Assembly: GCA_029245065.1 (NCBI GenBank)
Contig: JAQWQB010000017.1
Span: 1 to 38,346, forward strand
Direction of reading: 5' to 3'
DNA length: 38,346 nucleotides
From: Flavobacteriales bacterium
Lineage (GTDB): Bacteria > Bacteroidota > Bacteroidia > Flavobacteriales_D > Sanyastnellaceae
This document shows, in pieces, positions 1 to 8,551 of this stretch. Numbering within the stretch: the stretch's first letter is position 1; the number at the start of each line of letters is the position of its first letter. The notes beneath the pieces are model-generated. The model was not told the DNA's origin. It made no database searches and saw only the letters and a list, made by a program, of their open reading frames with translations. The position numbers were made by a program, and so were the translations under genes.

Positions 1-1
1 T

Positions 2-9
2 TATCTTTG
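2..9 (+). promoter_or_regulatory. Bacteroidetes-type -7 element (TATCTTTG)
   Basis: TATCTTTG matches the TAnnTTTG -7 consensus of Bacteroidota housekeeping promoters. Only four bases separate it from the ATG at 14, so a transcript from it would be leaderless or nearly so. The -33 element lies outside the window. Confidence 0.5.
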
Positions 10-13
10 CGCC

Positions 14-553
14 ATGGCAGATCAAAAAGCAGTGAATAAGACAAGAGAAAAAATCAAAAAAGACCTTTTCTCGGGCGATGATAAAGTAGTCCTTGCAGCC
101 GTTAAGAAAACGAGCAAGAACGGAGATGCATCCTTTATTCACCCTCTTCTAATAGCTTATCGAGATGCTGGCGAAGGAAAAATTCGTGATGAGATCGGTA
201 AAATGCTACGAGAGCTTAAAATTTCAGAAGGTGAAGACATTCTCTTGGAAGCGCTGAAGGGCGAAGAATTCCCTGGAATGGAAGGCGATCTTATGTCCTT
301 CATTTGGAACAGTGGTTTCCAAACAGTAGATGACCTAGAAGTCATTGTAGACAAGTCGCTCAAAGGTGACTACATGTGCGCAGTAGAAGGCTTGACCTTG
401 CTAGAAAGCCTTGGCGGACCAGTTAATGAAGAAAGCCTGCACCAAGCGCTTATTGACGTTCGAACGTTTCTAATGGAGCACAAAGATACAGACCATCAGA
501 ACTTCCCAATTGCCTTAGGAATTTATGAGGTGCTCTCTAAATTTGAAGAGTAG
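14..553 (+). CDS. HEAT-repeat-like protein of unknown function
   Basis: A 179-residue cytoplasmic protein with no signal peptide or membrane segment. It is built of paired amphipathic helices, for example 'VVLAAVKKTSKNGDASFIHPL' near residues 25-45 and 'EDILLEALK' near 75, in the style of short HEAT/ARM repeats; the C-terminal half is acidic. Such proteins usually act as binding scaffolds, but I do not recognise a specific family or partner. The start is supported by a TATCTTTG promoter-like element ending only four bases before the ATG. The gene ends two bases before the oppositely oriented carboxylase gene, so the two converge. Coding reality is likely from length and composition; function is unknown. 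Confidence 0.8.
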   Translation: MADQKAVNKTREKIKKDLFSGDDKVVLAAVKKTSKNGDASFIHPLLIAYRDAGEGKIRDEIGKMLRELKISEGEDILLEALKGEEFPGMEGDLMSFIWNSGFQTVDDLEVIVDKSLKGDYMCAVEGLTLLESLGGPVNEESLHQALIDVRTFLMEHKDTDHQNFPIALGIYEVLSKFEE

Positions 554-555
554 AC

Positions 556-2208
556 TCAGGTCTGAAGTACTCCTACGTTGTATGGTTTTTCGGCAGGTGC
601 ATTGCTCGCTGCTTCTATTCCCATAGAGATCCAAGTTCTTGTTTCCATCGGATCAATGATGGCGTCAACCCACAATCGAGAAGCCGCATAGTACGGTGAG
701 GTCTGTTCGTCGTAACGGTTTTTAATCGTGTCGAAAATCTCTTTCTTCTTTTCATCCGTAATCTCTTCGCCTTTCGCTTTTCGCGAAGCAACTTCAATCT
801 GAAGCAATACTTTGGCAGCTTGAGATCCGCCCATCACAGCTATTTCAGCACTTGGCCAAGCAACAATTAAACGTGGGTCGTAAGCTTTACCGCACATGGC
901 GTAGTTCCCCGCTCCGTAGCTGTTTCCTGTGATGATTGAAAATTTAGGAACCGTGCTGTTGCTCATGGCATTCACCATTTTTGCACCGTCTTTAATGATT
1001 CCACCGTGTTCAGATCGGCTACCCACCATGAATCCTGTTACATCAGTTAGGAATACCAATGGTATATTCTTCTGGTTGCAGTTCATAATGAAACGTGCTG
1101 CTTTGTCTGCACTATCACTGTAGATAACACCACCGAATTGCATGCCGTCTTTTTTGGACTTCACAAGCTCTCGCTGATTCGCAACGATTCCAACAGACCA
1201 ACCATCAATACGCGCATAACCGCAGATAATCGTCTTTCCAATTCCAGCCTTGTACTCTGTGAACTCACTGTTATCTACCAAACGCTTGATGATGTCTCGT
1301 CCTTCGTAAGGCTTCGCACGGTTATCAGGTATGATTCCGAAGATCTCCTTTTGACCCTCCTTTGGAAGCGCTGGCTTCGCTCTGTTGAACCCTGCATCTT
1401 CAGTAGTTCGTCCCATTTTGTCAACCAACCCCTTGATCGTATCAAGGCAATCTTTATCGTCTTTGGACTTGTAGTCTGTTACGCCTGAAATTTCACAATG
1501 CGCAGTCGCACCACCCAACGTTTCGTTGTCGATATCCTCGCCAATGGCCGCCTTTACCAAGTATGAACCGGCCAAGAAAATAGTTCCTGTTTTATCAACG
1601 ATCAAAGCTTCATCGCTCATGATTGGCAAGTAAGCACCTCCTGCAACACAAGAACCCATGATGGCTGCAATTTGAGGAATGCCTTGAGCAGACATAACCG
1701 CATTGTTTCTGAAAATGCGACCGAAGTGCTCCTTATCTGGGAAAATTTCGTCTTGCATTGGAAGAAAAACACCCGCACTATCTACCAAGTAGATGATTGG
1801 AATTCTGTTCTCCATGGCAATCTCCTGAGCTCTGAGATTCTTCTTTCCTGTCATTGGAAACCAAGCGCCTGCCTTCACGGTAGCATCATTGGCTACTACA
1901 ATGCACTGTTTTCCGCTAACATATCCCATAACCACTACAACGCCAGCTGAAGGACATCCGCCATGTTCCTCATACATACCGTCGGCAGCAAAAGCACCTA
2001 TCTCAATTTGATTGCGATCATCATCCAACAGATACGCCACACGTTCACGGGCGGTCAATTTCCCTTTGGCGTGCTGTTTCGCTATTTTCTTCTCTCCTCC
2101 TCCTTTTGCTACCGCTTCAAATTTGTAACGCAAATCAGACAGAAGCATCTTGTTGTGGTCTTCGTTCTTGTTAAATTCAAGATCTTGTTTAGCGTATTTT
2201 TTGCTCAT
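556..2208 (-). CDS. Acyl-CoA carboxylase beta (carboxyltransferase) subunit, methylcrotonyl-CoA carboxylase type
   Basis: A 550-residue biotin-dependent carboxyltransferase of the crotonase-like fold, the usual length for MccB/PccB subunits. It moves the carboxyl group from biotin to an acyl-CoA. The N-terminal half holds the acyl-CoA-side oxyanion loop 'SCVAGGAYLP' (about residues 186-195), preceded by 'VDSAGVFLPMQDEIFPD' (about 142-158), which resembles 3-methylcrotonyl-CoA carboxylase beta rather than propionyl-CoA carboxylase. The C-terminal half holds the biotin-side loop 'GNSYGAGNYAMCG'. A role in leucine degradation is therefore likely, but no biotin-carboxylase/BCCP alpha subunit is in the window, and substrate choice cannot be proved from motifs. 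It is transcribed alone, leftward. Confidence 0.9.
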   Translation of the reverse strand: MSKKYAKQDLEFNKNEDHNKMLLSDLRYKFEAVAKGGGEKKIAKQHAKGKLTARERVAYLLDDDRNQIEIGAFAADGMYEEHGGCPSAGVVVVMGYVSGKQCIVVANDATVKAGAWFPMTGKKNLRAQEIAMENRIPIIYLVDSAGVFLPMQDEIFPDKEHFGRIFRNNAVMSAQGIPQIAAIMGSCVAGGAYLPIMSDEALIVDKTGTIFLAGSYLVKAAIGEDIDNETLGGATAHCEISGVTDYKSKDDKDCLDTIKGLVDKMGRTTEDAGFNRAKPALPKEGQKEIFGIIPDNRAKPYEGRDIIKRLVDNSEFTEYKAGIGKTIICGYARIDGWSVGIVANQRELVKSKKDGMQFGGVIYSDSADKAARFIMNCNQKNIPLVFLTDVTGFMVGSRSEHGGIIKDGAKMVNAMSNSTVPKFSIITGNSYGAGNYAMCGKAYDPRLIVAWPSAEIAVMGGSQAAKVLLQIEVASRKAKGEEITDEKKKEIFDTIKNRYDEQTSPYYAASRLWVDAIIDPMETRTWISMGIEAASNAPAEKPYNVGVLQT

Positions 2209-2227
2209 GGGTTCTGTTTAAGGATGC

Positions 2228-2254
2228 GAAAGTTACGAAACACACGATTGACAA
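2228..2254 (-). promoter_or_regulatory. Putative promoter of the carboxylase gene
   Basis: On the minus strand TTG, a 16-base spacer, then TAACTTTC lie 19 bases before the carboxylase start codon. This resembles TTG-N17-23-TAnnTTTG with one mismatch and a slightly short spacer. Confidence 0.35.
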
Positions 2255-2288
2255 TTCAAGTTCACCATTAATTCAGTGTGTTCTTCGC

Positions 2289-2296
2289 TACCTTTG
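2289..2296 (+). promoter_or_regulatory. -7 element (TACCTTTG) of the mscS-like/ABC importer operon
   Basis: TACCTTTG lies 18 bases before the ATG at 2315 and fits the TAnnTTTG consensus exactly. I see no good -33 TTG at the expected spacing. It would drive all four overlapping genes 2315-5673. Confidence 0.45.
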
Positions 2297-2314
2297 TTTC
2301 AAACTAGGTAACAG

Positions 2315-2848
2315 ATGTTCGACCATTTTAGTTCTGAAGTAATCAAATCTGCCTTGCTAGTCATCGCTTTGATTGCAGTACGTATTATTAGTGCTCAAGC
2401 TGTTCGACGGGTCATGGGAAAACTCGACTTTGGTTTGCAGCGCAAAAGGCTAACATTAAAGGTGATTAACATCATCTTACTATTAATAGCCCTGACAATT
2501 CTTTTGGGAATATGGGGGCTTAAAGGTGTTGATCTTTTTCTCTTCACTTCGTCTGTTGTAACGGTCATTGGTGTCGCTTTCTTCGCCCAATGGTCCATGC
2601 TGTCGAACCTCTCTGCGGGCCTCATTTTGTTTTTTAATCATCCACTTAAAATTGGAGATTACATTGAAATCAAGGACAACGACTTAAGTGTGATTGGACG
2701 CGTTGATGATATAACCGTATTTTTCATCCACATCATTACAACAGATGATGAACATGTAACGGTTCCGAATAACGTCATTCTTCAAAAGACGGTAAGCTAT
2801 AAAAAGACTCCGATTGCCAAGAAAAACAAACTGAAAGAGACCGCATGA
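2315..2848 (+). CDS. Small MscS-family mechanosensitive channel domain protein
   Basis: A 177-residue membrane protein. Hydrophobic segments lie near residues 8-26, 48-68 and 73-92. They are followed by the MscS pore-helix/beta-domain junction 'LSNLSAGLILFFNHPLKIGDYIEI', the family hallmark, and a short beta domain ending in a lysine-rich tail. It is much shorter than E. coli MscS (about 286 residues) and lacks the C-terminal alpha/beta vestibule. Such short MscS-domain proteins are annotated in many bacteria; gating by membrane tension is a family expectation, not shown here. Its stop overlaps the next gene's ATG by four bases (ATGA), so it is translationally coupled to an ABC importer. That is an unusual pairing whose meaning I cannot tell. 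Confidence 0.82.
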   Translation: MFDHFSSEVIKSALLVIALIAVRIISAQAVRRVMGKLDFGLQRKRLTLKVINIILLLIALTILLGIWGLKGVDLFLFTSSVVTVIGVAFFAQWSMLSNLSAGLILFFNHPLKIGDYIEIKDNDLSVIGRVDDITVFFIHIITTDDEHVTVPNNVILQKTVSYKKTPIAKKNKLKETA

Positions 2849-3996
2849 GATACTTCGCCTTCGCCCTAGCAATATTGCTCTGCGCTTGTTCTGGGGAAGA
2901 TCAAACAGTCAGACCAGCATCTCAGTTGAATGAAGTAAAGAAAACGGAGTTCGCCCTTGGTTTCGATTTTCAGACGGTCAATGACGTCACTTCTCTCCGA
3001 CTCTATGACTTGGTAGGAGATGGACGAAATTGCTTTCTAAACGTTTCGTACGAACCCATTTCTAAAAACGAAGATGGTGTAAACTACGTTGTAATTGATT
3101 CTTTAGGTTCATTCGCAACGCTCTCTACAACACATCTTTCGTACTTCAGCGCAATCAATACACTAGATCAAGTAGCAGGAACAGCTTATGCAGAATGGGT
3201 CAAAAGTCCGAAAGCGCGAAAGGCCATTGATAACGGCGAAATCATTGATATTTCGGGCGAAAAAGACGTCGACTTTGAAAAGGTCGTCATTCTCAACACG
3301 CAAGCCCTGTTGACTTACCCTTATGGGAACACTGATTATTCTCTTCTTGAAAAAGCCGGAGTAGCCATTATTCCTTGCTCTGAATACTTAGAAGAACACC
3401 CACTTGGTAGAGCGGAATGGGTTAAGGTAATAGGCTTTCTTACGGGACAAGAAAAGGCAGCAAACGCACTTTTCGAAGCAATCAGAGATGAATACATGTC
3501 GCTTTCAACGTTGAAGAACTCATTGAAAACCGACGAACTTCCCGAAGTTTTCACTGGGAGTCATAGCAATGGTAAATGGTATGCCCCAACGAGAACTAGT
3601 TTCATCGCTAAATTCATTACAGATGCAGGTGGCCATTACCTTTTTGAAAACGATCCATTGAATGAAAGCACAGCGGCTGGTGAAAACCTAGAAATGGATT
3701 TCGAAGTGTTTATGACCAAGGCTGCAAAAGCAGATTTCTGGGGTAAGGTTGTTTACGAAGAAGAGGGATTGAATTACCGTTCGATTCAAGATGAGGATCC
3801 ACGTTACGAAGGCTTACGAGCCTTCCAGGAAGAAGGTATATTTTATTGCAACGCCAGCACCACAGATTACTTCGGTGATGCGATGTTGGAACCGCATTTA
3901 ATCTTGAAGGACCTCATTCATATTCTGCATCCTCATGCCATGCAGCATGATAGCGTGTACACGCCTCACTACTTCAAAGGACTTGAACGTGAGTAA
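2845..3996 (+). CDS. ABC importer substrate-binding lipoprotein (iron complex/cobalamin type)
   Basis: A 383-residue protein starting with a lipoprotein signal ending in 'LLCACSG' (lipid-modified Cys near residue 15), so it should be membrane-anchored and face the periplasm. The body has the class III (TroA/BtuF/FepB) binding-protein pattern: 'VVILNTQALLTYPYG', 'AGVAIIPCSEYLEEHPLGRAEWVKVIGFLTG', and a C-terminal 'EPHLILKDLIHILHP' helix. The ligand could be an iron siderophore, heme or a cobamide; the sequence does not settle it. It overlaps the MscS-like gene by 4 bp at its start and the permease GTG at its end, forming one importer operon with 3989-4981 and 4981-5673. Confidence 0.87.
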   Translation: MRYFAFALAILLCACSGEDQTVRPASQLNEVKKTEFALGFDFQTVNDVTSLRLYDLVGDGRNCFLNVSYEPISKNEDGVNYVVIDSLGSFATLSTTHLSYFSAINTLDQVAGTAYAEWVKSPKARKAIDNGEIIDISGEKDVDFEKVVILNTQALLTYPYGNTDYSLLEKAGVAIIPCSEYLEEHPLGRAEWVKVIGFLTGQEKAANALFEAIRDEYMSLSTLKNSLKTDELPEVFTGSHSNGKWYAPTRTSFIAKFITDAGGHYLFENDPLNESTAAGENLEMDFEVFMTKAAKADFWGKVVYEEEGLNYRSIQDEDPRYEGLRAFQEEGIFYCNASTTDYFGDAMLEPHLILKDLIHILHPHAMQHDSVYTPHYFKGLERE

Positions 3997-4981
3997 GAAG
4001 AGTAAAATATTCATCCTTGGTTTGGGCTTAGTTCTTTTGCTGTTTCTCCTGGAAATTTTCATTGGCTCTGTTCCCATTGCCGCAGCTGATATTTGGTCTG
4101 TCATCATTGGTGAAAGTGAGAATAAAATCCACCAGATCATCGTCTTGGAATCACGAGTGCCCCGAGCGTTAACCGCTTTATTTGCAGGAGGAGGACTTGC
4201 TTTGTCAGGCTTGTTGATGCAGCGATTCTTCCACAACCCCCTTGCCGGACCATCTGTACTTGGGATTACGTCAGGCTCCAGTTTTGGGGTTGCCCTCGTC
4301 GTATTGGTAACAGGAAGCGCCGTCTTGTCTCAAGTCAGCATAGCGTTGGCTGCGTTCATTGGTGCAATGGCCGTGCTGCTTCTAATACTTGTAGCTTCAA
4401 AACGTATTGCTAGTTCTGTGACCTTGCTTGTGCTTGGACTAATGATTGGCTACATGGTTTCAGCTGGTGTTACAGTGCTCCAATTTGGAGCTACCAAAGA
4501 GGCTCTCCGTTCATTTGTGTTCTGGGGAATGGGTAGTTTTTCTGACCTTAAAACGACGGAGGTACTCATTTTAGGAGGTACCGTTTTGGTCGGTTCAAGC
4601 GTCATTTTCATGAACACGAGAAAACTGGATTTATTCTCCTTGGGCAATGAATACGCATACAGCATGGGGCTCGATGTCAAGAAATTCCGTTTCGTTCTCC
4701 TTTTAGTTACCGGAGTGTTGACCGGAATGGTAACTGCCTTTTGTGGTCCTATTGCCTTCATTGGCCTCGCCGTTCCGCACTTAGCTCGCGGACTTTGGCA
4801 AAATGGCAAACATGCTGTTCTTGTTCCGGCCGTAGTGCTATCAGGAAGCGTAATTGGTATGACGTGCGACCTGATCCTTCGACTTCCTATTGGGCAATCA
4901 CTTCCTTTGAATGCAGTTACTTCGCTCTTCGGGGCTCCGGTAGTGATTTACATTCTTCTTAAAGGGCGAAAAGTATTCTAA
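3989..4981 (+). CDS. FecCD-family ABC transporter permease
   Basis: A 330-residue polytopic inner-membrane permease with about nine to ten hydrophobic helices, the usual FecCD/BtuC size. Typical family sequences are visible: 'RVPRALTALFAGGGLALSGLLMQ', 'NPLAGPSVLGITSG' and, near the C-terminus, 'CGPIAFIGLAVPHLAR', which contains the coupling region to the ATPase. The frame extends upstream to an ATG at 3935, but I chose the GTG at 3989. The longer version adds 18 non-membrane residues overlapping the binding-protein gene, whereas the GTG sits at that gene's stop with an AAAGG about 9 bases upstream. The stop codon shares its last A with the next gene's ATG. Confidence 0.9.
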   Translation: MSKKSKIFILGLGLVLLLFLLEIFIGSVPIAAADIWSVIIGESENKIHQIIVLESRVPRALTALFAGGGLALSGLLMQRFFHNPLAGPSVLGITSGSSFGVALVVLVTGSAVLSQVSIALAAFIGAMAVLLLILVASKRIASSVTLLVLGLMIGYMVSAGVTVLQFGATKEALRSFVFWGMGSFSDLKTTEVLILGGTVLVGSSVIFMNTRKLDLFSLGNEYAYSMGLDVKKFRFVLLLVTGVLTGMVTAFCGPIAFIGLAVPHLARGLWQNGKHAVLVPAVVLSGSVIGMTCDLILRLPIGQSLPLNAVTSLFGAPVVIYILLKGRKVF

Positions 4982-5673
4982 TGGCGAAGATTTCACTTAA
5001 AAATATCGTTGTCGGTTACCGTAAGAAAGGCATTCACAAGCCATTTTCCGTTGATATCAATGAGGGTGAAGTGGTGGTTATTGCAGGGCGAAATGGTTCA
5101 GGAAAAAGTACGTTAATTAAAACACTTTCGGGGCTATTATCACCCGTATCAGGAGAAGTGCTTTTGAATGAACAAAGACTTGCTAGCATGCCTATTTCAG
5201 AAAGAGCAACATTCCTGAGTTTGGTTCAAACGAGTGCGCACTTTTGGACGGGACTTTCTGTTCAAGAGGTGTTGGAATTAGGAGCAGAAGTCAACGAACA
5301 AAAAGCATCCTTAGAACGCATCCAACAACTCGCTTCATTTTTTGGAATTGATCATGTGCTGAAATCTAGTTTAACCGAAATCAGTGATGGAGAACGGCAA
5401 AAGACCATGATACTCAGAGCCATTCTTCAAAATGCATCTACCATCATATTGGATGAGCCAACGGCTTTCCTTGATTTCCCATCGAAAATGAAATGGTGGG
5501 AATTCGCGAAGCAACTAAAAGAAGAAGGTAAAACACTAATCATTAGTAGCCATGACCTCTCTTCATTGAGTTCTCTTTCAATTATAGATCATTTTTGGAT
5601 GGTGGGCGAAAGCGAAATTACTTCGCACCAAGGAAACCTATCGTTACCCGAACTGAAAGGGCTATTGAACTAA
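4981..5673 (+). CDS. ABC transporter ATP-binding protein (FecE/BtuD/FhuC type)
   Basis: A 230-residue nucleotide-binding subunit that powers the importer encoded just upstream. Visible elements are the Walker A 'GRNGSGKST' (residues 36-44), a Q-loop around 'SLVQTSAHF', the signature 'ISDGERQK' (about 134-141; the usual LSGGE is altered to ISDGE), Walker B 'TIILDEP' and H-loop 'ISSHDLSS'. It starts in the TAATG overlap with the permease stop, so the operon is translationally coupled. It lacks the longer C-terminal part of some FecE proteins. The last 12 bases overlap the convergent diacylglycerol kinase gene. Confidence 0.92.
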   Translation: MAKISLKNIVVGYRKKGIHKPFSVDINEGEVVVIAGRNGSGKSTLIKTLSGLLSPVSGEVLLNEQRLASMPISERATFLSLVQTSAHFWTGLSVQEVLELGAEVNEQKASLERIQQLASFFGIDHVLKSSLTEISDGERQKTMILRAILQNASTIILDEPTAFLDFPSKMKWWEFAKQLKEEGKTLIISSHDLSSLSSLSIIDHFWMVGESEITSHQGNLSLPELKGLLN

Positions 5674-6006
5674 CGTTCGGAAATACGGAACGAAGACAAT
5701 TAGCGCAATTACGGCCGAAAGTATGGCAACTACCAATACAGCCCCAGCGGCCATGTCTTTCACGTGCTTAATGCCCTCTGCCCTTTCAGGATGCAGTGTG
5801 TCGCATAATTTTTCCAGAGCCGAATTGAAAATCTCGGCAGATAACACAGCCCCAATGCAGATCAACAAAACAATCCATTCCAGAGAGCTCACGCTAAAGT
5901 AGGTGGCCAAAGCAATCACAGCCATTGCAGCCAACGCATGGATCTTCATATGCGTCTCGTGTTTGAGTGCATATAGAATACCTTGAAAAGCGACCTTAAA
6001 CTTCAT
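5662..6006 (-). CDS. Diacylglycerol kinase / undecaprenol kinase family protein
   Basis: A 114-residue integral membrane kinase of the DgkA family, which phosphorylates diacylglycerol or undecaprenol with ATP at the inner membrane. Three hydrophobic helices are visible (about 23-38, 42-57 and 85-108). The conserved motif 'AEIFNSALEKLCD' (about 57-69) carries the Glu and Asn residues expected to bind metal-ATP and act in catalysis; the preceding amphipathic helix 'FQGILYALKHETHMKIH' is also typical. Whether the substrate is diacylglycerol or undecaprenol cannot be decided here; the Gram-positive-like short form leaves both open. It is convergent with, and overlaps by 12 bp, the ABC ATPase gene. 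Confidence 0.9.
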   Translation of the reverse strand: MKFKVAFQGILYALKHETHMKIHALAAMAVIALATYFSVSSLEWIVLLICIGAVLSAEIFNSALEKLCDTLHPERAEGIKHVKDMAAGAVLVVAILSAVIALIVFVPYFRTLVQ

Positions 6007-6188
6007 GACAATGAATTTGATGCAAAATAAGTTCTTTTACCGTTGAATAGCTCATTTTCAGTAATCGCCCGATTCCTCGCTGTAAAGCAGACAACATTTT
6101 CTTGATCAAATTGTACTTCTTTAACGGAGGCCAACTTGAACACTAATTCTGATCAACTAATTTTACATTCAAATGTTTATTCATCGCT

Positions 6189-6215
6189 TTGATCCCTTCA
6201 AAGAAACTACCTTTG
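6189..6215 (+). promoter_or_regulatory. Putative promoter of the metallophosphoesterase gene
   Basis: TTG, a 16-base spacer and TACCTTTG lie 7 bases before the ATG at 6223. Both elements match the Bacteroidetes TTG / TAnnTTTG pattern with a spacer one base short. The rest of the divergent gap 6007-6222 holds nothing else that I recognise. Confidence 0.5.
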
Positions 6216-6222
6216 CCAACTC

Positions 6223-7518
6223 ATGCGCAACAATCCGCTTAACGCCGCAATTGCAATGATTTTATTCCTAGTTGTTATGGCCCTCATTGAAATCTATGGT
6301 TTCAAGGGCATTTACGTCAGTACCATTAATTGGAACAGCATCTCCCGAACTGCTGTTCACTGGGCATATTGGGCGTTGAATATCTTTTCGTTTGGCTTGT
6401 TGATCATTGCCATGATGAACTTTAGAGAATGGCGTGGGGAACATCCCAATTTGCTAATGTTCGTGATGGCTTTCTTCTTTGTGTTGTGGGTGCCGAAAAT
6501 GGTGCTGGCATCTTTTCACTTAATAGATGACATCCGATACTTTATCACTTGGGCATTCAAAGGCTTTCCCACCGTTCCAAAAAACCTTGTGTCAGCAGCT
6601 GACGCCGAAGAAAATTTAGTTGGGAATCCAATTTCAAGAGCAACCTTCATTACCACTACTGGCCAGTTTGTGGCAGGCTTTGCACTTGTGAGTTTCCTCT
6701 ATGGAGTTACACGAGGTAAATTTGCTTTTCGGGTATTGGAACACCAAGTTGGCTTCAAAAACCTCCCTACAGAATTGGAAGGACTGAAAGTGGTCCAAAT
6801 TTCTGATGCTCACCTTGGAAGCTTCATGGACAGCTTCGACCCGATTAAGGAAGCCATAGACATGATCAACGGATTGAAACCAGACCTCATCATGTTTACG
6901 GGAGACCTTGTTAATGTTGAATCAAGTGAAGCTGAACCGTGGATCCCGATTTTCCGAGAATTAAAAGCACGCTATGGTAAGTTCTCAATACTTGGGAACC
7001 ATGACTATGCTGATTACGGCGACATGACTGAGGAACAACGTGAATTCAGCAGGAATCGCGTGAAAGAAATTCACCAGGAAATGGGCTTCGACCTCTTGTT
7101 AAACGAGAATAGAAACGTTGCTATAAACGGTAAAACACTCGACGTTATTGGCGTTGAGAATTGGGGGAAAGGGTTTGTTCAGCATGGCGACTTGAACAAG
7201 GCTATTAGTGGTTTAGATATGGAGCAACCTTCCATCCTACTCTCCCATGATCCAACGCACTACGAAGAACAGGTACTTGGAAAGAAAAACATCGATCTAA
7301 CGTTGAGCGGTCATACACACGGCATGCAAATGGGGATTGAAATTCCTTGGCTAGGAATTAAACTATCACCAGCAAGACTTCGCTACAAACGTTGGGGTGG
7401 ACTATACACTGACAAGCAACAACACATTCACGTGAACCGTGGTTTTGGCGTTCTTGCCTTCCCTGGCCGGGTTGGTATGCCACCCGAAATAACCCTTTTG
7501 ACGATTACCAAAGCCTAA
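6223..7518 (+). CDS. Membrane-anchored metallophosphoesterase (YkuE-like)
   Basis: A 431-residue protein with four N-terminal hydrophobic segments (about 9-28, 48-66, 76-97 and 140-162) followed by a calcineurin-like phosphoesterase domain. The di-metal ligands are all visible: 'SDAHLG' (D195, H197), 'GDLV' (D228), 'GNHDYADY' (N259, H260), 'SHDPTH' and 'SGHTHG'. This arrangement matches the YkuE/LpxH-like group of membrane phosphoesterases. Proposed substrates in the group include phospholipid or lipid A precursors, but none can be assigned here. The gene is transcribed alone from a promoter just upstream. Confidence 0.88.
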   Translation: MRNNPLNAAIAMILFLVVMALIEIYGFKGIYVSTINWNSISRTAVHWAYWALNIFSFGLLIIAMMNFREWRGEHPNLLMFVMAFFFVLWVPKMVLASFHLIDDIRYFITWAFKGFPTVPKNLVSAADAEENLVGNPISRATFITTTGQFVAGFALVSFLYGVTRGKFAFRVLEHQVGFKNLPTELEGLKVVQISDAHLGSFMDSFDPIKEAIDMINGLKPDLIMFTGDLVNVESSEAEPWIPIFRELKARYGKFSILGNHDYADYGDMTEEQREFSRNRVKEIHQEMGFDLLLNENRNVAINGKTLDVIGVENWGKGFVQHGDLNKAISGLDMEQPSILLSHDPTHYEEQVLGKKNIDLTLSGHTHGMQMGIEIPWLGIKLSPARLRYKRWGGLYTDKQQHIHVNRGFGVLAFPGRVGMPPEITLLTITKA

Positions 7519-7664
7519 TCATTCCAAAAGGAATTTTCGCACCCTACCTCCTTTGGTGAATTTCTTTCAGCAATTTTTACTGTTCAGAAATACAATCTTT
7601 GGCTTTTTCCTACAAACAAAATCGATCCTTACGTCGTATCTTAGTGTTACAAACGCAAGACAAT

Positions 7665-8363
7665 ATGAAACGATTTTACATTTTCTTTTTCGCCCTTTTG
7701 GCTGCAGGAGCTTTGAACGCTCAAAGTCTTCAATTAACTGATACCTTCTTGGAATACACAGAAGGTTTGGATGATGACCCTGGATTTGATTACGACGAAG
7801 TAACTCTTACTAATATTAGTGATGTTGCGGTAACTGTTTCTGCTCGTTTGGAAATGCGTTGCTATCCGAATGACGGATCTGGTGTTCAATTTTGTATCCC
7901 AGGACAGTGTCTTGGCCCATACACTGAGAACGTTCAGATTCCAGGAGCACTTAACTTCACACTTGAGCCTGGAGAATCAACAAGTGAATTAACTGCTCAC
8001 CTATGGGACTACGCTGGAAATGGATCTGCTTGGAGAGTGTATTACTTCGATGCTTTTAACAACGCTGATGAAACATACATTGATGTTGTTTATGGAGAGT
8101 GCGATGAGCAATTCGTGATTGTAGGTGTGGACGAAGCTGTTGCTTCAACATTAACAGTTTATCCAAACCCTGCGAACGAAGTATTGACTGTAGCTAATGA
8201 GCTTCCTACTGGAACGCTTTTCGAAATCTATGACATGACTGGACGTGTTGTTTCGAATGGTCAGATCAACTCAACGAACGAACAAATTCAAATTGCAGAC
8301 CTCACACCAGGATATTACATCCTTGATGTTGCATCTGCAAAAGTGAGATTTACGGTGAAGTAA
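7665..8363 (+). CDS. Secreted T9SS cargo protein (type A sorting domain)
   Basis: A 232-residue protein exported by Sec and then by the type IX system. It begins with a signal peptide 'MKRFYIFFFALLAAGALNAQ', has a beta-rich middle domain with a cysteine cluster (Cys in 'RCYPNDGSGVQFC' and 'GQCLG') and ends in a clear type A C-terminal sorting domain. That domain opens with 'VYPNPANEVLTV', continues with 'IYDMTGRVV' and closes with 'LTPGYYILDV...VRFTVK'. The same frame is open back to 7599, but I start at 7665 because the signal peptide begins there. The middle domain resembles an Ig-like/immune-protease-inhibitor beta sandwich only loosely; function is unknown. A terminator follows. Confidence 0.88.
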   Translation: MKRFYIFFFALLAAGALNAQSLQLTDTFLEYTEGLDDDPGFDYDEVTLTNISDVAVTVSARLEMRCYPNDGSGVQFCIPGQCLGPYTENVQIPGALNFTLEPGESTSELTAHLWDYAGNGSAWRVYYFDAFNNADETYIDVVYGECDEQFVIVGVDEAVASTLTVYPNPANEVLTVANELPTGTLFEIYDMTGRVVSNGQINSTNEQIQIADLTPGYYILDVASAKVRFTVK

Positions 8364-8384
8364 ATTCTTTATACCTAGGTATTG

Positions 8385-8415
8385 AAAAGGTCTTCCATTG
8401 AGAAGGCCTTTTTTT
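8385..8415 (+). terminator. Intrinsic terminator after the T9SS cargo gene
   Basis: A 9-bp stem (AAGGTCTTC / GAAGGCCTT, one G-U pair) with a 6-base loop is followed by a run of seven T. It lies 22 bases past the stop and separates this gene from ettA. Confidence 0.85.
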
Positions 8416-8523
8416 GTGCCCCGTTTTCTACCTCTTACCTTTCAACTATTCCTTCTGGGTATAAAAGGCATCGAATGGTTGAAAAACAATCATTCAAAAA
8501 CCCCGTCAGCACAAGTGGTTTCC

Positions 8524-8531
8524 TATCTTTG
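8524..8531 (+). promoter_or_regulatory. -7 element (TATCTTTG) of ettA
   Basis: TATCTTTG, an exact TAnnTTTG match, ends 20 bases before the ettA ATG. No convincing -33 TTG at the standard spacing is visible. Confidence 0.45.
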
Positions 8532-8551
8532 TAGCTCCAAAATCTATATCC

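Noticed and set aside
1138-1488. 116-codon plus-strand open frame within the carboxylase gene
   Set aside because: It is antisense to a strongly recognisable carboxyltransferase and its product has no family-like features.
2845-5673. Assignment of the ABC importer as BtuFCD (cobalamin)
   Set aside because: The binding protein, permease and ATPase fit the wider iron-complex/cobalamin family; nothing visible separates siderophore, heme and cobamide substrates.
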